From NCBI GenBank assembly GCA_002839415.1, contig PGXZ01000004.1:1-64000 (forward strand): a stretch of 64,000 nucleotides of DNA, written 5' to 3'. Numbering within the stretch: position 1 is the stretch's first letter; each line of letters opens with the position of its first letter. Positions 1 to 10,240 of the stretch are shown piece after piece. The position numbers and the translations under genes are program-made. The notes beneath the pieces are model-generated. The model had not been told where the DNA came from and ran no database searches. It saw only the letters and a program-made list of their open reading frames with translations. Origin of the DNA: Candidatus Saccharibacteria bacterium HGW-Saccharibacteria-1 (GTDB lineage: Bacteria; Patescibacteriota; Saccharimonadia; Saccharimonadales; Saccharimonadaceae).

Positions 1-13
1 TAGAATAGGCCAT

Positions 14-71
14 AGCAGGCCTCCTTTCTGTAATTGAGTGATATTAACTACAGTTTACGGAGCCTGCTTTT
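14..71. promoter_or_regulatory. Stem-loop upstream of a Cys-rich small ORF
   Basis: AGCAGGC-TCC at 14-24 pairs with GGA-GCCTGCT at 59-68, and an inner CTGTA/TACAG pair tightens the loop. A short T-run follows on the plus strand. It could be the terminator of a gene left of the window or a leader structure for the ORF at 211. Several other small genes here also have a stem-loop leader followed by a strong ribosome site. Confidence 0.5.
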
Positions 72-210
72 ATGTTGCAATGGTTGTGAGTTAGTACGAA
101 TTACTTGATACAAAGTAGATTGTATGATAAAACAATAGAGTTATTGATTAAAAATAACAAAACGCCTAAAGCAGGGTTAAATGCTAATTCGTACCTCAAA
201 GGAGAAGATC

Positions 211-375
211 ATGGAAAGACACTATCCCGAAAAACACCCAAGCACTGTAATAGGACATGCCGGTAAAATTGAAGAAATTGATGCACCTTCAAGATGTAAT
301 AGCTGTTGTTGTGGAGGTTCTTGTGATGTTTGTGGTGGCAGTAACTGCCTGGATTGCCCGCATCCTACCGATTGA
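211..375 (+). CDS. Cysteine-rich 54-residue peptide, function unknown
   Basis: Not recognised. The start at 211 is preferred over 181 because AAAGGAG at 198-204 sits six bases upstream of it. Eight cysteines lie within about 22 residues of the C-terminal half, in CxxCCC, CxxC and CxxxxC spacing with Gly, Ser and Asp between, followed by a HP tail. There is no signal peptide or membrane segment. Such spacing is typical of metal-binding or redox peptides, but a modified-peptide precursor is not excluded. An intrinsic terminator follows at 401 and clpP has its own promoter, so it appears to be its own transcription unit. Confidence 0.65.
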   Translation: MERHYPEKHPSTVIGHAGKIEEIDAPSRCNSCCCGGSCDVCGGSNCLDCPHPTD

Positions 376-400
376 TTCTTTATTAAAACTCCTTTCCCGA

Positions 401-432
401 CCCTTGCCAGTTAATTCTGGCAGGGGCTTTTT
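401..432 (+). terminator. Intrinsic terminator
   Basis: CCCTTGCCAG and CTGGCAGGGG form a nearly perfect 10-bp stem with a six-base loop, followed by CTTTTTC. It ends the transcript of the Cys-rich ORF and lies just before the clpP promoter. Confidence 0.85.
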
Positions 433-445
433 CATTTCCCAGGGG

Positions 446-454
446 TGTTATAAT
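446..454 (+). promoter_or_regulatory. Extended -10 of clpP, leaderless arrangement
   Basis: TGTTATAAT at 446-454 is an extended -10 box. Its last base is only six bases before the clpP ATG at 461, so transcription would begin at or next to the start codon. No Shine-Dalgarno sequence is present. Confidence 0.6.
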
Positions 455-460
455 AGTATT

Positions 461-1057
461 ATGAATAAACCAAATAATTATCTAGTTCCAACAGTAATCG
501 AAAAGACGTACGATGGCGAGCGGGCGTTTGATATTTATTCAAGGCTTTTAAACGAACGAATCATCTTTTTGGGTGAAGACGTGAACGAGCACACGGCGAA
601 TATTGTGGTTGCGCAACTAATCCACCTGGCCTATACTGATCCAAAAAAGGACATAAAATTATATATCAATAGCCCTGGCGGTAGTGTATATGATGGTATG
701 GCGATTTATGATACGATGCAGTACATCGCACCAGACGTGCAGACCATTGGTATTGGTTTGCAAGCTAGTATGGGGGCGTTTTTGCTGTCGAGCGGCGCAA
801 AGGGCAAGCGATTTGCTTTGCCACATAGCAAAGTTATGATTCATCAACCTAGTAGCGGAATGCGCGGCAAGGTTACTGATATGGAAATAGAACTAAAGGA
901 AGGCTTGGCTATTAAAGAGATGTTGGCAGCTATTATGTCTAAAAACACCGGTCAAAAACTAGCCAAGGTCAAGGCCGACATGGAACGCGATTATTGGATG
1001 ACGGCCGAAGAGGCTAAAGTCTATGGTCTAATCGACGAGGTTATTGCAAAGGCTTAG
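461..1057 (+). CDS. clpP: ATP-dependent Clp protease proteolytic subunit ClpP
   Basis: Serine peptidase that forms the degradation chamber used with Clp ATPases. The start at 461 gives 198 residues, the usual size; an upstream in-frame extension to 257 runs through the terminator and is discounted. The triad is visible: Ser103 in QASMGAF, His128 in MIHQP and Asp177 in MERDYW. NSPGGSV, the substrate-binding strand motif, is present. It stands alone with its own -10 box and a terminator at 1072. No propeptide is evident beyond a few residues. The assignment is secure. Confidence 0.97.
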   Translation: MNKPNNYLVPTVIEKTYDGERAFDIYSRLLNERIIFLGEDVNEHTANIVVAQLIHLAYTDPKKDIKLYINSPGGSVYDGMAIYDTMQYIAPDVQTIGIGLQASMGAFLLSSGAKGKRFALPHSKVMIHQPSSGMRGKVTDMEIELKEGLAIKEMLAAIMSKNTGQKLAKVKADMERDYWMTAEEAKVYGLIDEVIAKA

Positions 1058-1071
1058 CATCTGTAAATTAA

Positions 1072-1100
1072 AAAAGACTCCGTAATGTCGGAGTCTTTTA
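1072..1100 (+). terminator. clpP intrinsic terminator
   Basis: AAAAGACTCCG at 1072-1082 pairs perfectly with CGGAGTCTTTT at 1089-1099. The left end of cassette A starts seven bases after the hairpin. Confidence 0.92.
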
Positions 1101-1106
1101 GTTTAA

Positions 1107-1134
1107 AATCAAATTATTACAAAAGTGCACGTTA
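1107..1134 (+). repeat. Cassette A left end
   Basis: Core at 1107-1121, spacer AAA, inner block at 1125-1134. This is the 3' end relative to the cargo genes and carries the extra spacer bases. Confidence 0.8.
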
Positions 1135-1187
1135 TGTAATGCTTGGGTTGCCTAATATTCCAGACAACCCGTAATTGGAATTGTTAT

Positions 1188-1463
1188 TTACTGTTTGCGC
1201 ATTTTTCTAACTTTGTGTTCTACAAATAAAACGCGGACGGTTAATGCTAGGCAAAAAACCGATACGGCAGATAAAATTATAATTTTAAACATTTCATCTG
1301 GTACATAAACTATAAACGTAATACTTATTGATAAAGCCACCAGAAACACAAAAAAGATTATAGCTGAAATTATTAAATTGTGAGCTTCTTTTTTGTAGAT
1401 ATTGTTAACTGTATCATTTTGATTGCGCGAGCTAGCACTTGTTTTGTTGGGCTTGCGATTCAA
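1188..1463 (-). CDS. Small two-span membrane protein in cassette A
   Basis: Not recognised. The 91-residue protein has a polar, basic N-terminus of about 25 residues, two hydrophobic segments (roughly residues 30-52 and 60-80) joined by a short PDE turn, and a basic tail ending in KVRKMRKQ, which suggests both ends are cytoplasmic. The start is TTG at 1463, chosen because GGAGG at 1474-1478 lies ten bases upstream. It is the second gene of a two-gene unit after the 143-residue ORF. Its function is unknown. Confidence 0.7.
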   Translation of the reverse strand: MNRKPNKTSASSRNQNDTVNNIYKKEAHNLIISAIIFFVFLVALSISITFIVYVPDEMFKIIILSAVSVFCLALTVRVLFVEHKVRKMRKQ

Positions 1464-1504
1464 AAAACTTTCACCTCCTTATTCTTGAATATAGGTGAAT
1501 AAAC

Positions 1505-1936
1505 CTATATCTCGACTAGTCCTTCCTTGATCATCTGGTTGTATGAAATTTCAACTGATTGGTTGATTATTTCTATGTCGTGGTCAAGCATTTCTTCGTC
1601 TGAACAGTCAAATTGACGGTTCTTTTTATCTAGAATGTACAGATATTTGAATGTTTGTCGAAGCATGTCGTTTATGGTTGTGCCGTCTCTTTCGATGGCA
1701 TCCCAATACAAAATAGAATGGCTTGTCGACTGGTTTAATAGTGGCGATGCGGTTATCATAATGACGCCGTTGTGTTTTCGCACATATACATCTTCTGATT
1801 TTGCAAGGTTTTGAAGCCCCAGCTGGAAACATTTTTCTAATCGTGCGTTTCTCTCGCCAGTAGACATTTGTTTTGTCGCGGGTTTAGGATTAACTTTAAC
1901 TTTTTTCTGGCTAGTTTTACCAAATAACATATTCAT
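1505..1936 (-). CDS. Hypothetical soluble protein in cassette A
   Basis: Not recognised. The start at 1936 (143 residues) is preferred because GGAGGA at 1941-1946 immediately precedes it; a start at 1948 would place the ribosome site inside the gene. The N-terminal 30 residues are basic and flexible (KKVKVNPKPATK). The remaining part looks globular with alternating hydrophobic strands (GVIMITASP, SILYWDAI) and an acidic C-terminus. It is the first gene of the cassette A unit, upstream of the small membrane protein, with which it may act. There is no membrane segment. Confidence 0.72.
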   Translation of the reverse strand: MNMLFGKTSQKKVKVNPKPATKQMSTGERNARLEKCFQLGLQNLAKSEDVYVRKHNGVIMITASPLLNQSTSHSILYWDAIERDGTTINDMLRQTFKYLYILDKKNRQFDCSDEEMLDHDIEIINQSVEISYNQMIKEGLVEI

Positions 1937-1983
1937 TACATCCTCCATGCCCCTGAATTATTTAAAAGAAATTGCTTTTAAAC

Positions 1984-2035
1984 TTGGAGCGACACATTAG
2001 GTGGTTAATTATAATCGACTAATGTATCGCCCCAA
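1984..2035 (-). promoter_or_regulatory. Leader stem-loop of cassette A
   Basis: GCGACACATTAG at 1989-2000 pairs with CTAATGTATCGC at 2019-2030 with one wobble, extended by TTGG/CCAA at the base. It lies between the 5' cassette end and the first gene, as in cassettes B, D and E. Confidence 0.65.
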
Positions 2036-2051
2036 CTAGGGCGTGGGTGGG

Positions 2052-2076
2052 TAACGTGCACTGTAATAATTTGATT
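2052..2076 (-). repeat. Cassette A right end (5' end of cargo)
   Basis: Inner block TAACGTGCAC at 2052-2061 directly abuts TGTAATAATTTGATT at 2062-2076 with no spacer. Confidence 0.8.
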
Positions 2077-2175
2077 TTTAAATGTTCATTTAACGATTTA
2101 ATGTCGTAAAACGTAGGTATATTTATATGCTTTTTGTTGCTGTTTGTCAAATATATTTAATATTATATAAAGCTA

Positions 2176-2204
2176 TTGACTATTGCCTGTTATTGCTTCA
2201 CAAT
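2176..2204 (+). promoter_or_regulatory. Possible rpoB promoter
   Basis: TTGACT at 2176-2181 is followed after 17 bases by CACAAT, a weak -10. A roughly 140-base leader would precede rpoB. The remaining bases of the 2077-2351 gap hold no ORF I can support. Confidence 0.35.
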
Positions 2205-2351
2205 AGGTATCAAGAAGTAGTGTAGTTGTGGTTATCTATGTCTTTTTGTATGAGTGGCATCGTACGAATCGCAGACCATAATTAAGGGAATCTTCGGCGC
2301 CAAGAACCCCTATTAACTAAAACAATTTATTATAAGGAGCAGCATCAACTT

Positions 2352-5300
2352 ATGGCAAAATCAACGCCTAACAGTAATAAGCGTGTATTCTTTACAGATG
2401 GAGATTCATCGCTACCATTACCAAACTTAATAGCTCATCAAAAGGATAGCTGGCGTGAATTCGTCGAAACGGGACTTAGCGAAATTTTCGCAGAGCTTAA
2501 CCCAATCGACGATTACACTGGTCAAAAGCTTTCACTACGTTTCAAGGAATATTCTTTCCAAGACCCAAAAACTAGTGAAAAAGATGCAAAAGAAAACAAT
2601 TTAACATTTGACGCGCCATTGCACGCTAATGTTGAATTGACCAATAAAGTTACTGGCGAAGTAAAGGAACAAGAAATTTACCTAGGTGATTATCCATGGA
2701 TGACTGACCGCGGTACATTTATCGTAAACGGTACTGAGCGTGTGGTTGTTTCGCAACTTATCCGAAGTGCTGGTGTGTTCTTTACGGCTGAAAAAGCTGC
2801 TGCTCGCAACTTTTACGGTGCAAAACTTATTCCTGGCCGTGGTGCATGGCTAGAAATTGAGACTGCATCAAATGGTGCTATTTACGTAAAAATCGATCGT
2901 CGCCGTAAATTACCTATTACGACATTGTTCCGCGCGCTTGGTTACAGTAAAACTTCTGAAATCAAGAGCTTGTTTGATGACATTGACACTGGTGATGTTA
3001 AATATATTGATGCCACATTAGAAAAAGACGCTGCCAGGGGCTCAAATGAAGCTTTGATCGAAGTTTACCGCCGTTTGCGACCAGGCGATCTTGCCACAGT
3101 TGACAACGCCCGAACAATGATCGAGCGAATGTTCTTTGACTTTAAACGATTCGACTACAGCCGAGTAGGACGATTTAAATTAAATCAACGCCTTGGTTTG
3201 ACTTTGCCAAATACAACCGAATATCGCGTATTCCAATTGAGCGACCTAATTGCTATTATTCGTGAAATTATTCGCTTGAATAATACTCAGGACAAGCCAG
3301 ATGATATCGACGCATTATCAAATCGACGCGTTAAATTGGTAGGTGAGTTGGTGGCTCGTCAGTTCCGCGTTGGTATGCTACGCATGCAACGAAATGCTAT
3401 GGATCGTATGAGTATGATTGACATTGAGAATGTTTCTCCTGGCCAATTGATTAACGCCCGACCGGTTGTTGCAGCTGTTCGTGAATTCTTTGCCAGTTCA
3501 CAGCTTTCACAGTTGATGGATGAAACAAACCCACTTTCAGAACTTTCACACAAACGACGCCTAAGCTCGATGGGGCCTGGTGGACTTTCACGCGAACGTG
3601 CTGGATTTGATGTTCGTGATGCGCACCCAACACACTATGGTCGCCTTTGTGTGATTGAAACCCCTGAAGGTGCAAACATTGGACTAGTATTGAACCTTGC
3701 GTCTTATGCACGAGTAAATGAATATGGATTTATCGAAACTCCTTATCTTAAGGTTGTTGACGGAAAAGTAACCAAAGAAGTTGTTTACCTAGATGCTGCC
3801 CAAGAGGTTACTGAGGTTATTGCCGACGCTAGTGTTAAGTTGAACGACGATGGTTCATTTATCGACGAGCGCGTAAGTGCCCGAAACGGTATCTTGCCAG
3901 AGCAAGTTGACGCTAGTGAAGTTACTTACGTTGACGCGGCTCACAAACAAATTCTTGGTGCATCAGCTGGCCTGATTCCATTTATCGAAAAAGACCGTGT
4001 TGACCGTGCCTTGACTGGTTCTGCCATGCAGAAACAAGCCGTACCACTATTAACTCCAGAAGCTCCAACAGTTGGAACAGGAATCGAAGCTGATATTGCC
4101 CGAAACACTAGCCAGCTTGTTACCGCAAGCGGCGAAGGTGAAGTTGTTCGTGCTGATGGCGACGAAGTGCATGTTAAATATGCTGATGGTGTTAAAAAAT
4201 ACGAATTAGTTCACTTTGCAAAGAGTAATGATGACCGTTCAATTAACCAAAAAGTTCGCGTAGAGCGAGGCCAAAAGGTCAAAGCTGGTGATATTTTGGT
4301 CGAAGGTGCTTCGATTGATAACGGCGAGTTAGCTCTTGGTCGTGACCTGATGGTTGCCTTTATGCCTTGGTGTGGTTACAACATGGATGATGCTATCATC
4401 CTTTCTAACCGACTTGTAACGGATGATGCACTAACAAGTATCAATATCAAAGACTACACCGTTGAAGTTCGTGAAACTAAGATTGGTAATGAAATTGTTA
4501 CTCGCGATATTCCAAATGTTAGCGAAGAATCATTGCGACACCTAGATGAATTCGGTATCGTACAGATTGGTTCTGAAATCAAATCTGGTGATGTTTTGGT
4601 TGGTAAAATTACGCCAAAGGGTGAGCAAGAGCTATCAAGCGAAGAGCGACTCTTGCGCGCTATCTTTGGTGAAAAAGCTAAGGACGTTCGCGATACTTCT
4701 CTACGTATGAATAATGCTGGTGGTGGTAAAGTTGTTGGCGTTAAGATCTTTAGCCGTGAAAACGGTAATGAACTAAAAGCTGGTGTCTTGATGCAAGTCC
4801 AGATCTTTGTTGCTCAACTTCGTAAAATTAGCGTCGGCGACAAGTTAGCTGGACGACACGGAAACAAGGGTGTTGTTGCTAAGATCCTTCCAATCGAAGA
4901 TATGCCATACATGGAAGACGGTACGCCTGTTGATGTCGTTTTGAACCCACTTGGTGTGCCAAGTCGTATGAATATTGGTCAGCTATTTGAAACCCACTTA
5001 GGTATGGCAGCGCGCGCACTTGGATACAAAGTTGCAACGCCTCCATTTAATGGTGTTCCAAACGAAGTAATCGGCGATGAGCTTGAAAAAGCTGGTTTTG
5101 CCCGCGATGGCAAATTCCAATTGTTTGATGGTCGCGACGGTAAAGCCTTTGAAGAACGAACAACCGTTGGAATCATGCACATGATCAAGTTGCACCACAT
5201 GGTTAGCGACAAGATTCACGCACGTTCAACTGGTCCATACACAATGGTTACTCAGCAACCACTTGGTGGTAAAGCTCAAAACGGTGGTCAGCGCTTTGGA

Positions 5301-5693
5301 GAGATGGAAGTCTGGGCACTAGAAGCTTATGGTGCAGCTGCAACTTTGCAGGAAATGATTACGATCAAATCTGATGACGTTTACGGACGTGCAAAAGCTT
5401 ATGAATCAATCATTAAAAACGAACCAATTGTTGGTCCGAAACTTCCAGAATCATTCAACGTGTTAGTTAAGGAACTTCAAGGACTTGGACTACGTGTTGA
5501 TTTGTTGGACGAGACAGAGGACGCAATTATTGATGCAGCGCATGTTATTGGCGGAATTGGCGGTGAGCATATCGATCACGAAATCGCTGAAGCAATTCGC
5601 GAAGACGACCAAGATATGGATGATATAGATTTAGAAGATCTCCACGAGATAGATGAATTAGAAGAAATAGCAGAAATCAAGGAGGAGGCGTAA
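2352..5693 (+). CDS. rpoB: RNA polymerase beta subunit
   Basis: Catalytic core subunit of RNA polymerase. At 1113 residues it is shorter than the E. coli protein, lacking large lineage insertions. The rifampicin-pocket segment is recognisable (SSQLSQLMDE, NPLSELSHKRR, PGGLSRERAGF) and the usual contact residues look wild type. GDKLAGRHGNKGV and the C-terminal QPLGGKAQ-GGQRFGEMEVWA motif, which contacts beta prime, are present. AAGGAG at 2334-2339 is the ribosome site. The tail is very acidic (about 35 residues rich in Asp and Glu). Only one base separates its stop from rpoC, so the two are co-transcribed. Confidence 0.98.
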   Translation: MAKSTPNSNKRVFFTDGDSSLPLPNLIAHQKDSWREFVETGLSEIFAELNPIDDYTGQKLSLRFKEYSFQDPKTSEKDAKENNLTFDAPLHANVELTNKVTGEVKEQEIYLGDYPWMTDRGTFIVNGTERVVVSQLIRSAGVFFTAEKAAARNFYGAKLIPGRGAWLEIETASNGAIYVKIDRRRKLPITTLFRALGYSKTSEIKSLFDDIDTGDVKYIDATLEKDAARGSNEALIEVYRRLRPGDLATVDNARTMIERMFFDFKRFDYSRVGRFKLNQRLGLTLPNTTEYRVFQLSDLIAIIREIIRLNNTQDKPDDIDALSNRRVKLVGELVARQFRVGMLRMQRNAMDRMSMIDIENVSPGQLINARPVVAAVREFFASSQLSQLMDETNPLSELSHKRRLSSMGPGGLSRERAGFDVRDAHPTHYGRLCVIETPEGANIGLVLNLASYARVNEYGFIETPYLKVVDGKVTKEVVYLDAAQEVTEVIADASVKLNDDGSFIDERVSARNGILPEQVDASEVTYVDAAHKQILGASAGLIPFIEKDRVDRALTGSAMQKQAVPLLTPEAPTVGTGIEADIARNTSQLVTASGEGEVVRADGDEVHVKYADGVKKYELVHFAKSNDDRSINQKVRVERGQKVKAGDILVEGASIDNGELALGRDLMVAFMPWCGYNMDDAIILSNRLVTDDALTSINIKDYTVEVRETKIGNEIVTRDIPNVSEESLRHLDEFGIVQIGSEIKSGDVLVGKITPKGEQELSSEERLLRAIFGEKAKDVRDTSLRMNNAGGGKVVGVKIFSRENGNELKAGVLMQVQIFVAQLRKISVGDKLAGRHGNKGVVAKILPIEDMPYMEDGTPVDVVLNPLGVPSRMNIGQLFETHLGMAARALGYKVATPPFNGVPNEVIGDELEKAGFARDGKFQLFDGRDGKAFEERTTVGIMHMIKLHHMVSDKIHARSTGPYTMVTQQPLGGKAQNGGQRFGEMEVWALEAYGAAATLQEMITIKSDDVYGRAKAYESIIKNEPIVGPKLPESFNVLVKELQGLGLRVDLLDETEDAIIDAAHVIGGIGGEHIDHEIAEAIREDDQDMDDIDLEDLHEIDELEEIAEIKEEA

Positions 5694-5694
5694 T

Positions 5695-8600
5695 ATGCCA
5701 CGAGTAATTGCAACTAACGGGATTTCCGACTTTAATGCGATTCGCTTAACAGTAGCAAGCCCCGAGGACATCCTTAAGTGGAGTAATGGCGAAGTTACAA
5801 AACCAGAAACGATTAACTATCGTACTCAAAAACCAGAACGAGATGGTTTGTTCTGTGAGCGTATTTTTGGACCTGTCAAAGACATCAATCCACACGACAA
5901 TAAGTTAAAAGGTGTTCGTTCACGCGAAGCTGCGGTCGGTAAAGATGGTGAATTGATCACTAAATCTATCGTTCGTCGCGAGCGAATGGCGCACATTACC
6001 TTGGCTGCGCCAGTTGCGCACATTTGGTTTATGCGTGGTACACCAAGTGCTATGGGGCTATTGCTTGGAATTACTGTTCGTAATCTTGAGCGAATTGCTT
6101 ATTTTGCAACTTATGTAATTTTGAATTCAGACGAGAAAAAACGCGAGCAATTCCTATCAGATATCGAAGCTGAAACTGAAGCAGGACGAGCTGCTATCAA
6201 GATTCGTTACGAACGCGAAGCTGGTGCTGAAAACGCTGATGTCAAGGCACTTGCAACTCAGCAATCAGCTGAACTAGAAGAGCTAAACGACGTTTACATG
6301 ACCAAAAAAGCTCAACTTGAAAGCCTAGTAAAGGGTGCTTTGATTAGCGAAGTTGACTACCGAAACCTACCAGAAGAATACGAAGAAATCGTAGAAGTTG
6401 GTATGGGTGGTACAGCGCTTAAAAAGATGCTTGACGAGATTGATTTGTCTCAATTGATTGCAAATCTATCCGAAGAGGTAGCTGGCGCAAAGGGTCAACG
6501 CGAAAAGAAACTTCTAAAGCGTCTTAAGATGCTTGAAGGTATGCAACTTGCTGGTATTAAACCAAGTAGCCTTGCTCTAACAGTTCTACCTGTTATTCCT
6601 CCAGATCTTCGCCCAATGGTCGTTCTAACTGGTGGTCGTTTTGCAACTAGCGACTTAAATGATCTTTACCGACGCGTTATCAACCGAAACAATCGTCTAA
6701 AGAAATTGATGAGTCTAAATGCTCCAGAAGTAATCTGCCGAAATGAAATGCGTATGCTGCAAGAAGCTGTTGATGCTCTAATCGACAACAGTGCCGCAAA
6801 GGGTAATCGTGCAGTTAACGCAACTGGTGGCCGACGCCGACTTAAGTCTATTAGCGACATGCTAAAGGGTAAAAACGGTCGTTTCCGTCAAAACCTTTTG
6901 GGTAAGCGCGTTGACTATTCAGGTCGTTCAGTTATTGTGGTTGGTCCTAAACTTCACATTCATGAGTGTGGTTTGCCAAAGCAAATGGCGCTTGAACTAT
7001 TTAAGCCTTTTATTATCAGTTGGTTGATTCGTGGCGAGCACGCTTACAATATCCGTTCAGCTACACGATTGATCGAATCGGGTGATGCACTAGTTTGGGA
7101 CGCACTTGATGCTGTCATTGAAGGAAAGTACGTTCTGTTGAACCGTGCTCCATCATTGCACCGTTTGTCAATCCAGGCTTTCCAACCTGTACTTGTTGAA
7201 GGTAAGGCAATCCAACTTCACCCACTTGTAGCTAACGGCTTTAACGCTGACTACGACGGTGACCAGATGGCTGTTCATTTGCCACTTTCAGATGCTGCGC
7301 AACGCGAAGCACGCGAATTGATGAGTGCAACAAACAACTTGCTAAAACCTGCTGATGGCGCACCTGTGCTTAACATTGGTCAGGACGTTGTCCTTGGTAA
7401 CTATTACTTGACATACAAAAAGCCAAGTGCTCAGGGTCAAGCTGTCAAAGCATATAGTTCAGTTTACGAAGCTGAAATGGCTTATGATGATGGGCATATC
7501 CAACTTCAAACGCCAATTCGCGTTAAATATAAGGGCGAAGTTCGCGAAACTACCCTTGGTTGTGTATTCTTTAACGAGATTCTACCTGAAAACTATCCAT
7601 TTGATAACGCTGTTCAAAACAAGAAGCAACTTAAAAAAGTTCTTGCCAATATCTTTAATGATTACGGCGCAGATATAACAGCAAAGACTGCTGACCGAAT
7701 GAAGGGTCTTGCCTTCCGTTTTGCTACAATTGCGGCTGTATCAACTGGTAAAGATGACTACGTACAATTTAGTGAAACAAGTGATTTCGTGGCCGAAGGT
7801 GACGCAAAGACTGCCTTGATTTCAGAACAATTTGACCAAGGTTTGATTACCGAGGATGAACGATACAGCTTGACTATTGCTACTTGGCGCGCAGTTGACC
7901 GAAAGATTGCTGACTTTATGCAAGAAGAGTTAAAACACCAGGACACCAGCATTAGTGTCATGGTGAACTCTGGTGCGCGTGGTACGATCTCGAACATTAA
8001 GTGGGCTGCAGCTATGATTGGTATCGTGGTGGACTCAAACAACCACGAAATCGAGCTTCCAATTCGCTCAAACTACAAAGACGGCCTAAGCTCACTTGAA
8101 CAGTTCGTGCAAACTCGAGGTGCTCGTAAGGGACTTATTGATACAGCCCTAAAGACTGCTGACGCCGGTTATCTTACTCGACGTCTCGTAGATGTGTCGC
8201 AGGACGTATTTACTGTTGCCGACAGTGAAGTTAGCGATGATGATGGCTTTGCAATTTACCGAAACGAAACTGAATTAACTATGATTGAGTTCTCGAACAG
8301 GCTTGTAGGACGATTTACGGCCGAAGCTATTCCAGGTCATATCGAAGCTGATCAAATGATTACTCGCGAAATTGCTAACGGAATTGATGCTGACGAAGAA
8401 ATTCAAAGTGTCAAGATTCAATCAGTCCTTTCAACAAAGAATCTACGCGGTATTCCACAAAAGAGTTACGGTATCGATATGTCAACTGGTAATTTGATAG
8501 CCGAATCTCAACCTGTCGGTGTTATTGCCGCTCAGTCTGTTGGTGAGCCTGGTACTCAGCTAACACTTAAGACTTTCCACGCTGGTGGTGAGGCTGGTGG

Positions 8601-9537
8601 CGACATTACTCAGGGTCTTCCTCGTGTTGAAGAGTTGTTTGAAGCTCGTAACCCTAAGGGTCAAGCTCATGTTACCGAGGTAACTGGTCTAGTTGATGTT
8701 TGGGAAGATAACAAAAAGTACATCGTTCAGGTTACTCCGGAGGCAGGACATGTTGAGCGAATCGCCCTTGAGGGACGAACTGTTGTTGTCAAGGCTGGTA
8801 GTAACGTAAAAGTTGGTGATATCTTGGCTTCAGGCGAGAGTGAATCACGACCTTTAACTGCTCCATTTGACGGTGTAGTTGAAGTTGCTGATGAGGCGCT
8901 GATCTTGGCTGCAAACGCCAGTTCACCTGTTCGATACGAAATTCCAAACAGCCATCAATTGCAAGTTGCAGCTGGTGATGTTGTTGAAGCTGGCGATCGT
9001 CTAACTGGTGGTTCATTGAATCTACATGATTTAATGCGCCTAAAGGGAACCGAGGCTACTCAACGATATATCATTAACGAAGTGTTGCGCATTTACGCTG
9101 CACAGGGTCAAGATGTTGCAGACAAGCACCTCGAGATCATTGTTCGTCAAATGTTCAGTCGTGTTCAGATCGAAGATCCAGGTGATGGCATCTTTGTATC
9201 AGGTGATATTGTTTCAAAAGCATCTGTTGTTGAAGCAAACGCTGAACTTGCTGCTGAGGGTAAGGAATTAGTTAGCTACACCCAGTTGCTGCTAGGAATT
9301 ACTAAGGTCTCAATCTGGTCAGACAGCTTCCTGTCAGCTGCATCATTCCAAGACACGACCCGTGTTTTGATTAACGCAGCTATTAGCGGACGAATTGATC
9401 GATTGCATGGTTTGAAGGAAAACGTTATCATCGGACGCAAGATTCCAGTTGGAACTGGCGCCGAGGGTTACGGACAATCTGCTTCAAGCATCGACATCGA
9501 GCAAGAAATTGCCGAGGAAATCGAGCAAGACGTCTAG
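5695..9537 (+). CDS. rpoC: RNA polymerase beta-prime subunit lacking zinc-site cysteines
   Basis: Catalytic subunit of RNA polymerase. The active-site metal loop is intact ([14 protein letters not shown]) and the bridge/trigger region [16 protein letters not shown] is present; 1280 residues. The N-terminal zinc ribbon is degenerate: after [10 protein letters not shown] (residues 51-60) the next 40 residues hold no cysteine. The second zinc site is also gone: the usual S-C, GVC and HCYG positions read S-T914, GIP921 and KS924YG, and the DCG segment is absent. The fold is otherwise preserved, so this looks like a zinc-independent form. It ends at a strong terminator. Confidence 0.98.
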   Translation: MPRVIATNGISDFNAIRLTVASPEDILKWSNGEVTKPETINYRTQKPERDGLFCERIFGPVKDINPHDNKLKGVRSREAAVGKDGELITKSIVRRERMAHITLAAPVAHIWFMRGTPSAMGLLLGITVRNLERIAYFATYVILNSDEKKREQFLSDIEAETEAGRAAIKIRYEREAGAENADVKALATQQSAELEELNDVYMTKKAQLESLVKGALISEVDYRNLPEEYEEIVEVGMGGTALKKMLDEIDLSQLIANLSEEVAGAKGQREKKLLKRLKMLEGMQLAGIKPSSLALTVLPVIPPDLRPMVVLTGGRFATSDLNDLYRRVINRNNRLKKLMSLNAPEVICRNEMRMLQEAVDALIDNSAAKGNRAVNATGGRRRLKSISDMLKGKNGRFRQNLLGKRVDYSGRSVIVVGPKLHIHECGLPKQMALELFKPFIISWLIRGEHAYNIRSATRLIESGDALVWDALDAVIEGKYVLLNRAPSLHRLSIQAFQPVLVEGKAIQLHPLVANGFNADYDGDQMAVHLPLSDAAQREARELMSATNNLLKPADGAPVLNIGQDVVLGNYYLTYKKPSAQGQAVKAYSSVYEAEMAYDDGHIQLQTPIRVKYKGEVRETTLGCVFFNEILPENYPFDNAVQNKKQLKKVLANIFNDYGADITAKTADRMKGLAFRFATIAAVSTGKDDYVQFSETSDFVAEGDAKTALISEQFDQGLITEDERYSLTIATWRAVDRKIADFMQEELKHQDTSISVMVNSGARGTISNIKWAAAMIGIVVDSNNHEIELPIRSNYKDGLSSLEQFVQTRGARKGLIDTALKTADAGYLTRRLVDVSQDVFTVADSEVSDDDGFAIYRNETELTMIEFSNRLVGRFTAEAIPGHIEADQMITREIANGIDADEEIQSVKIQSVLSTKNLRGIPQKSYGIDMSTGNLIAESQPVGVIAAQSVGEPGTQLTLKTFHAGGEAGGDITQGLPRVEELFEARNPKGQAHVTEVTGLVDVWEDNKKYIVQVTPEAGHVERIALEGRTVVVKAGSNVKVGDILASGESESRPLTAPFDGVVEVADEALILAANASSPVRYEIPNSHQLQVAAGDVVEAGDRLTGGSLNLHDLMRLKGTEATQRYIINEVLRIYAAQGQDVADKHLEIIVRQMFSRVQIEDPGDGIFVSGDIVSKASVVEANAELAAEGKELVSYTQLLLGITKVSIWSDSFLSAASFQDTTRVLINAAISGRIDRLHGLKENVIIGRKIPVGTGAEGYGQSASSIDIEQEIAEEIEQDV

Positions 9538-9556
9538 TCGGCTCGGTACGAATAAT

Positions 9557-9593
9557 AATAACGCCTGGTATCAATCCGGGCGTTATTGTTTTT
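9557..9593 (+). terminator. rpoBC intrinsic terminator
   Basis: AATAACGCCTGG at 9557-9568 pairs with CCGGGCGTTATT at 9576-9587 (one G-T pair), followed by GTTTTT. Confidence 0.9.
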
Positions 9594-9635
9594 AGGCAGG
9601 TCGAACTCCAAAATAATATATAAACTGTACGCACA

Positions 9636-9664
9636 TTGCTTTTTGTTGCTATTTTTGCTATAAT
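9636..9664 (+). promoter_or_regulatory. rpsL-rpsG promoter
   Basis: TTGCTT at 9636-9641 and TATAAT at 9659-9664 are separated by exactly 17 bases. It gives a leader of about 150 bases before rpsL. Confidence 0.7.
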
Positions 9665-9824
9665 TACAAACGAGTTTACTCTTGTTGGGTTAATGAATTA
9701 TTTGAATGTGTACAAATTCGTTAATGCCGGCAAGTACGACACAGAGAGAACATGCTGAGTTCAATCTGTAAATAGGACGTTTTGTCTAAGATATTACAAA
9801 ATAATTCTCTTAAAAGGAGTGTTG

Positions 9825-10238
9825 ATGCCAACAATTAATCAATTGGTGCGAAAGCCTCGTAAGACTGCGATTAAAAAGTCAAAGTCTCCTGCGCTAAGCA
9901 AAATCCATAACGCGCTTAAAACCCGTTATTACAACCAAAATAGCCCACTAAAGCGTGGTGTATGTGTACGCGTTACTACTAAGACACCTAAAAAACCTAA
10001 CTCGGCTCTTCGTAAGGTTGCTCGTGTTCGTTTGACGAACCAGCAAGAAGTTTGGGCATATATTGGTGGTGAAGGCCATAACCTTCAGGAACACGCCGTC
10101 GTGCTTGTTCGTGGTGGTCGTGTTCCAGATCTCCCAGGTGTTCGCTATCATATCGTTCGTGGTGCGCTTGACCTTCAGGGTGTTGCTAAGCGTCAACAAG
10201 GCCGTTCTAAATACGGTACAAAAAAGGAGAGTAAGTAG
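9825..10238 (+). CDS. rpsL: Ribosomal protein uS12
   Basis: Decoding-centre protein of the small subunit, 137 residues. The ATG at 9825 gives the canonical [10 protein letters not shown] start with AAAAGGAG eight bases upstream; a GTG two codons earlier is discounted. The decoding loops [17 protein letters not shown] and [15 protein letters not shown] are intact, with no streptomycin-type substitution evident. rpsG follows after two bases, forming a short str operon separated here from fusA by accessory DNA. Confidence 0.98.
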   Translation: MPTINQLVRKPRKTAIKKSKSPALSKIHNALKTRYYNQNSPLKRGVCVRVTTKTPKKPNSALRKVARVRLTNQQEVWAYIGGEGHNLQEHAVVLVRGGRVPDLPGVRYHIVRGALDLQGVAKRQQGRSKYGTKKESK

Positions 10239-10240
10239 TT

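Larger units (their letters stand above)
1107..2076 (-). mobile_element. Gene cassette A bounded by paired inverted ends
   Basis: A 970-bp unit with core AATCAAATTATTACA at 1107-1121 and its exact inverted copy at 2062-2076. The inner block GTGCACGTTA at 1125-1134 has its inverted copy at 2052-2061. Core and inner block are separated by AAA at the left (3' side of the genes) and touch at the right (5' side). TTTAA lies immediately outside both ends (1102-1106 and 2077-2081), a possible 5-bp target duplication. The cargo is two minus-strand ORFs and a leader stem-loop. Calling it mobile is inference from structure. Confidence 0.7.

Noticed and set aside
257-460. In-frame N-terminal extension of clpP starting at 257
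   Set aside because: It reads through the Cys-rich ORF in another frame and through an intrinsic terminator, and the normal start with its -10 box is at 461.
1107-2076. Cassette ends as ordinary terminator hairpins
   Set aside because: The paired arms are 130-970 bases apart with genes between, and real terminators lie separately next to them.
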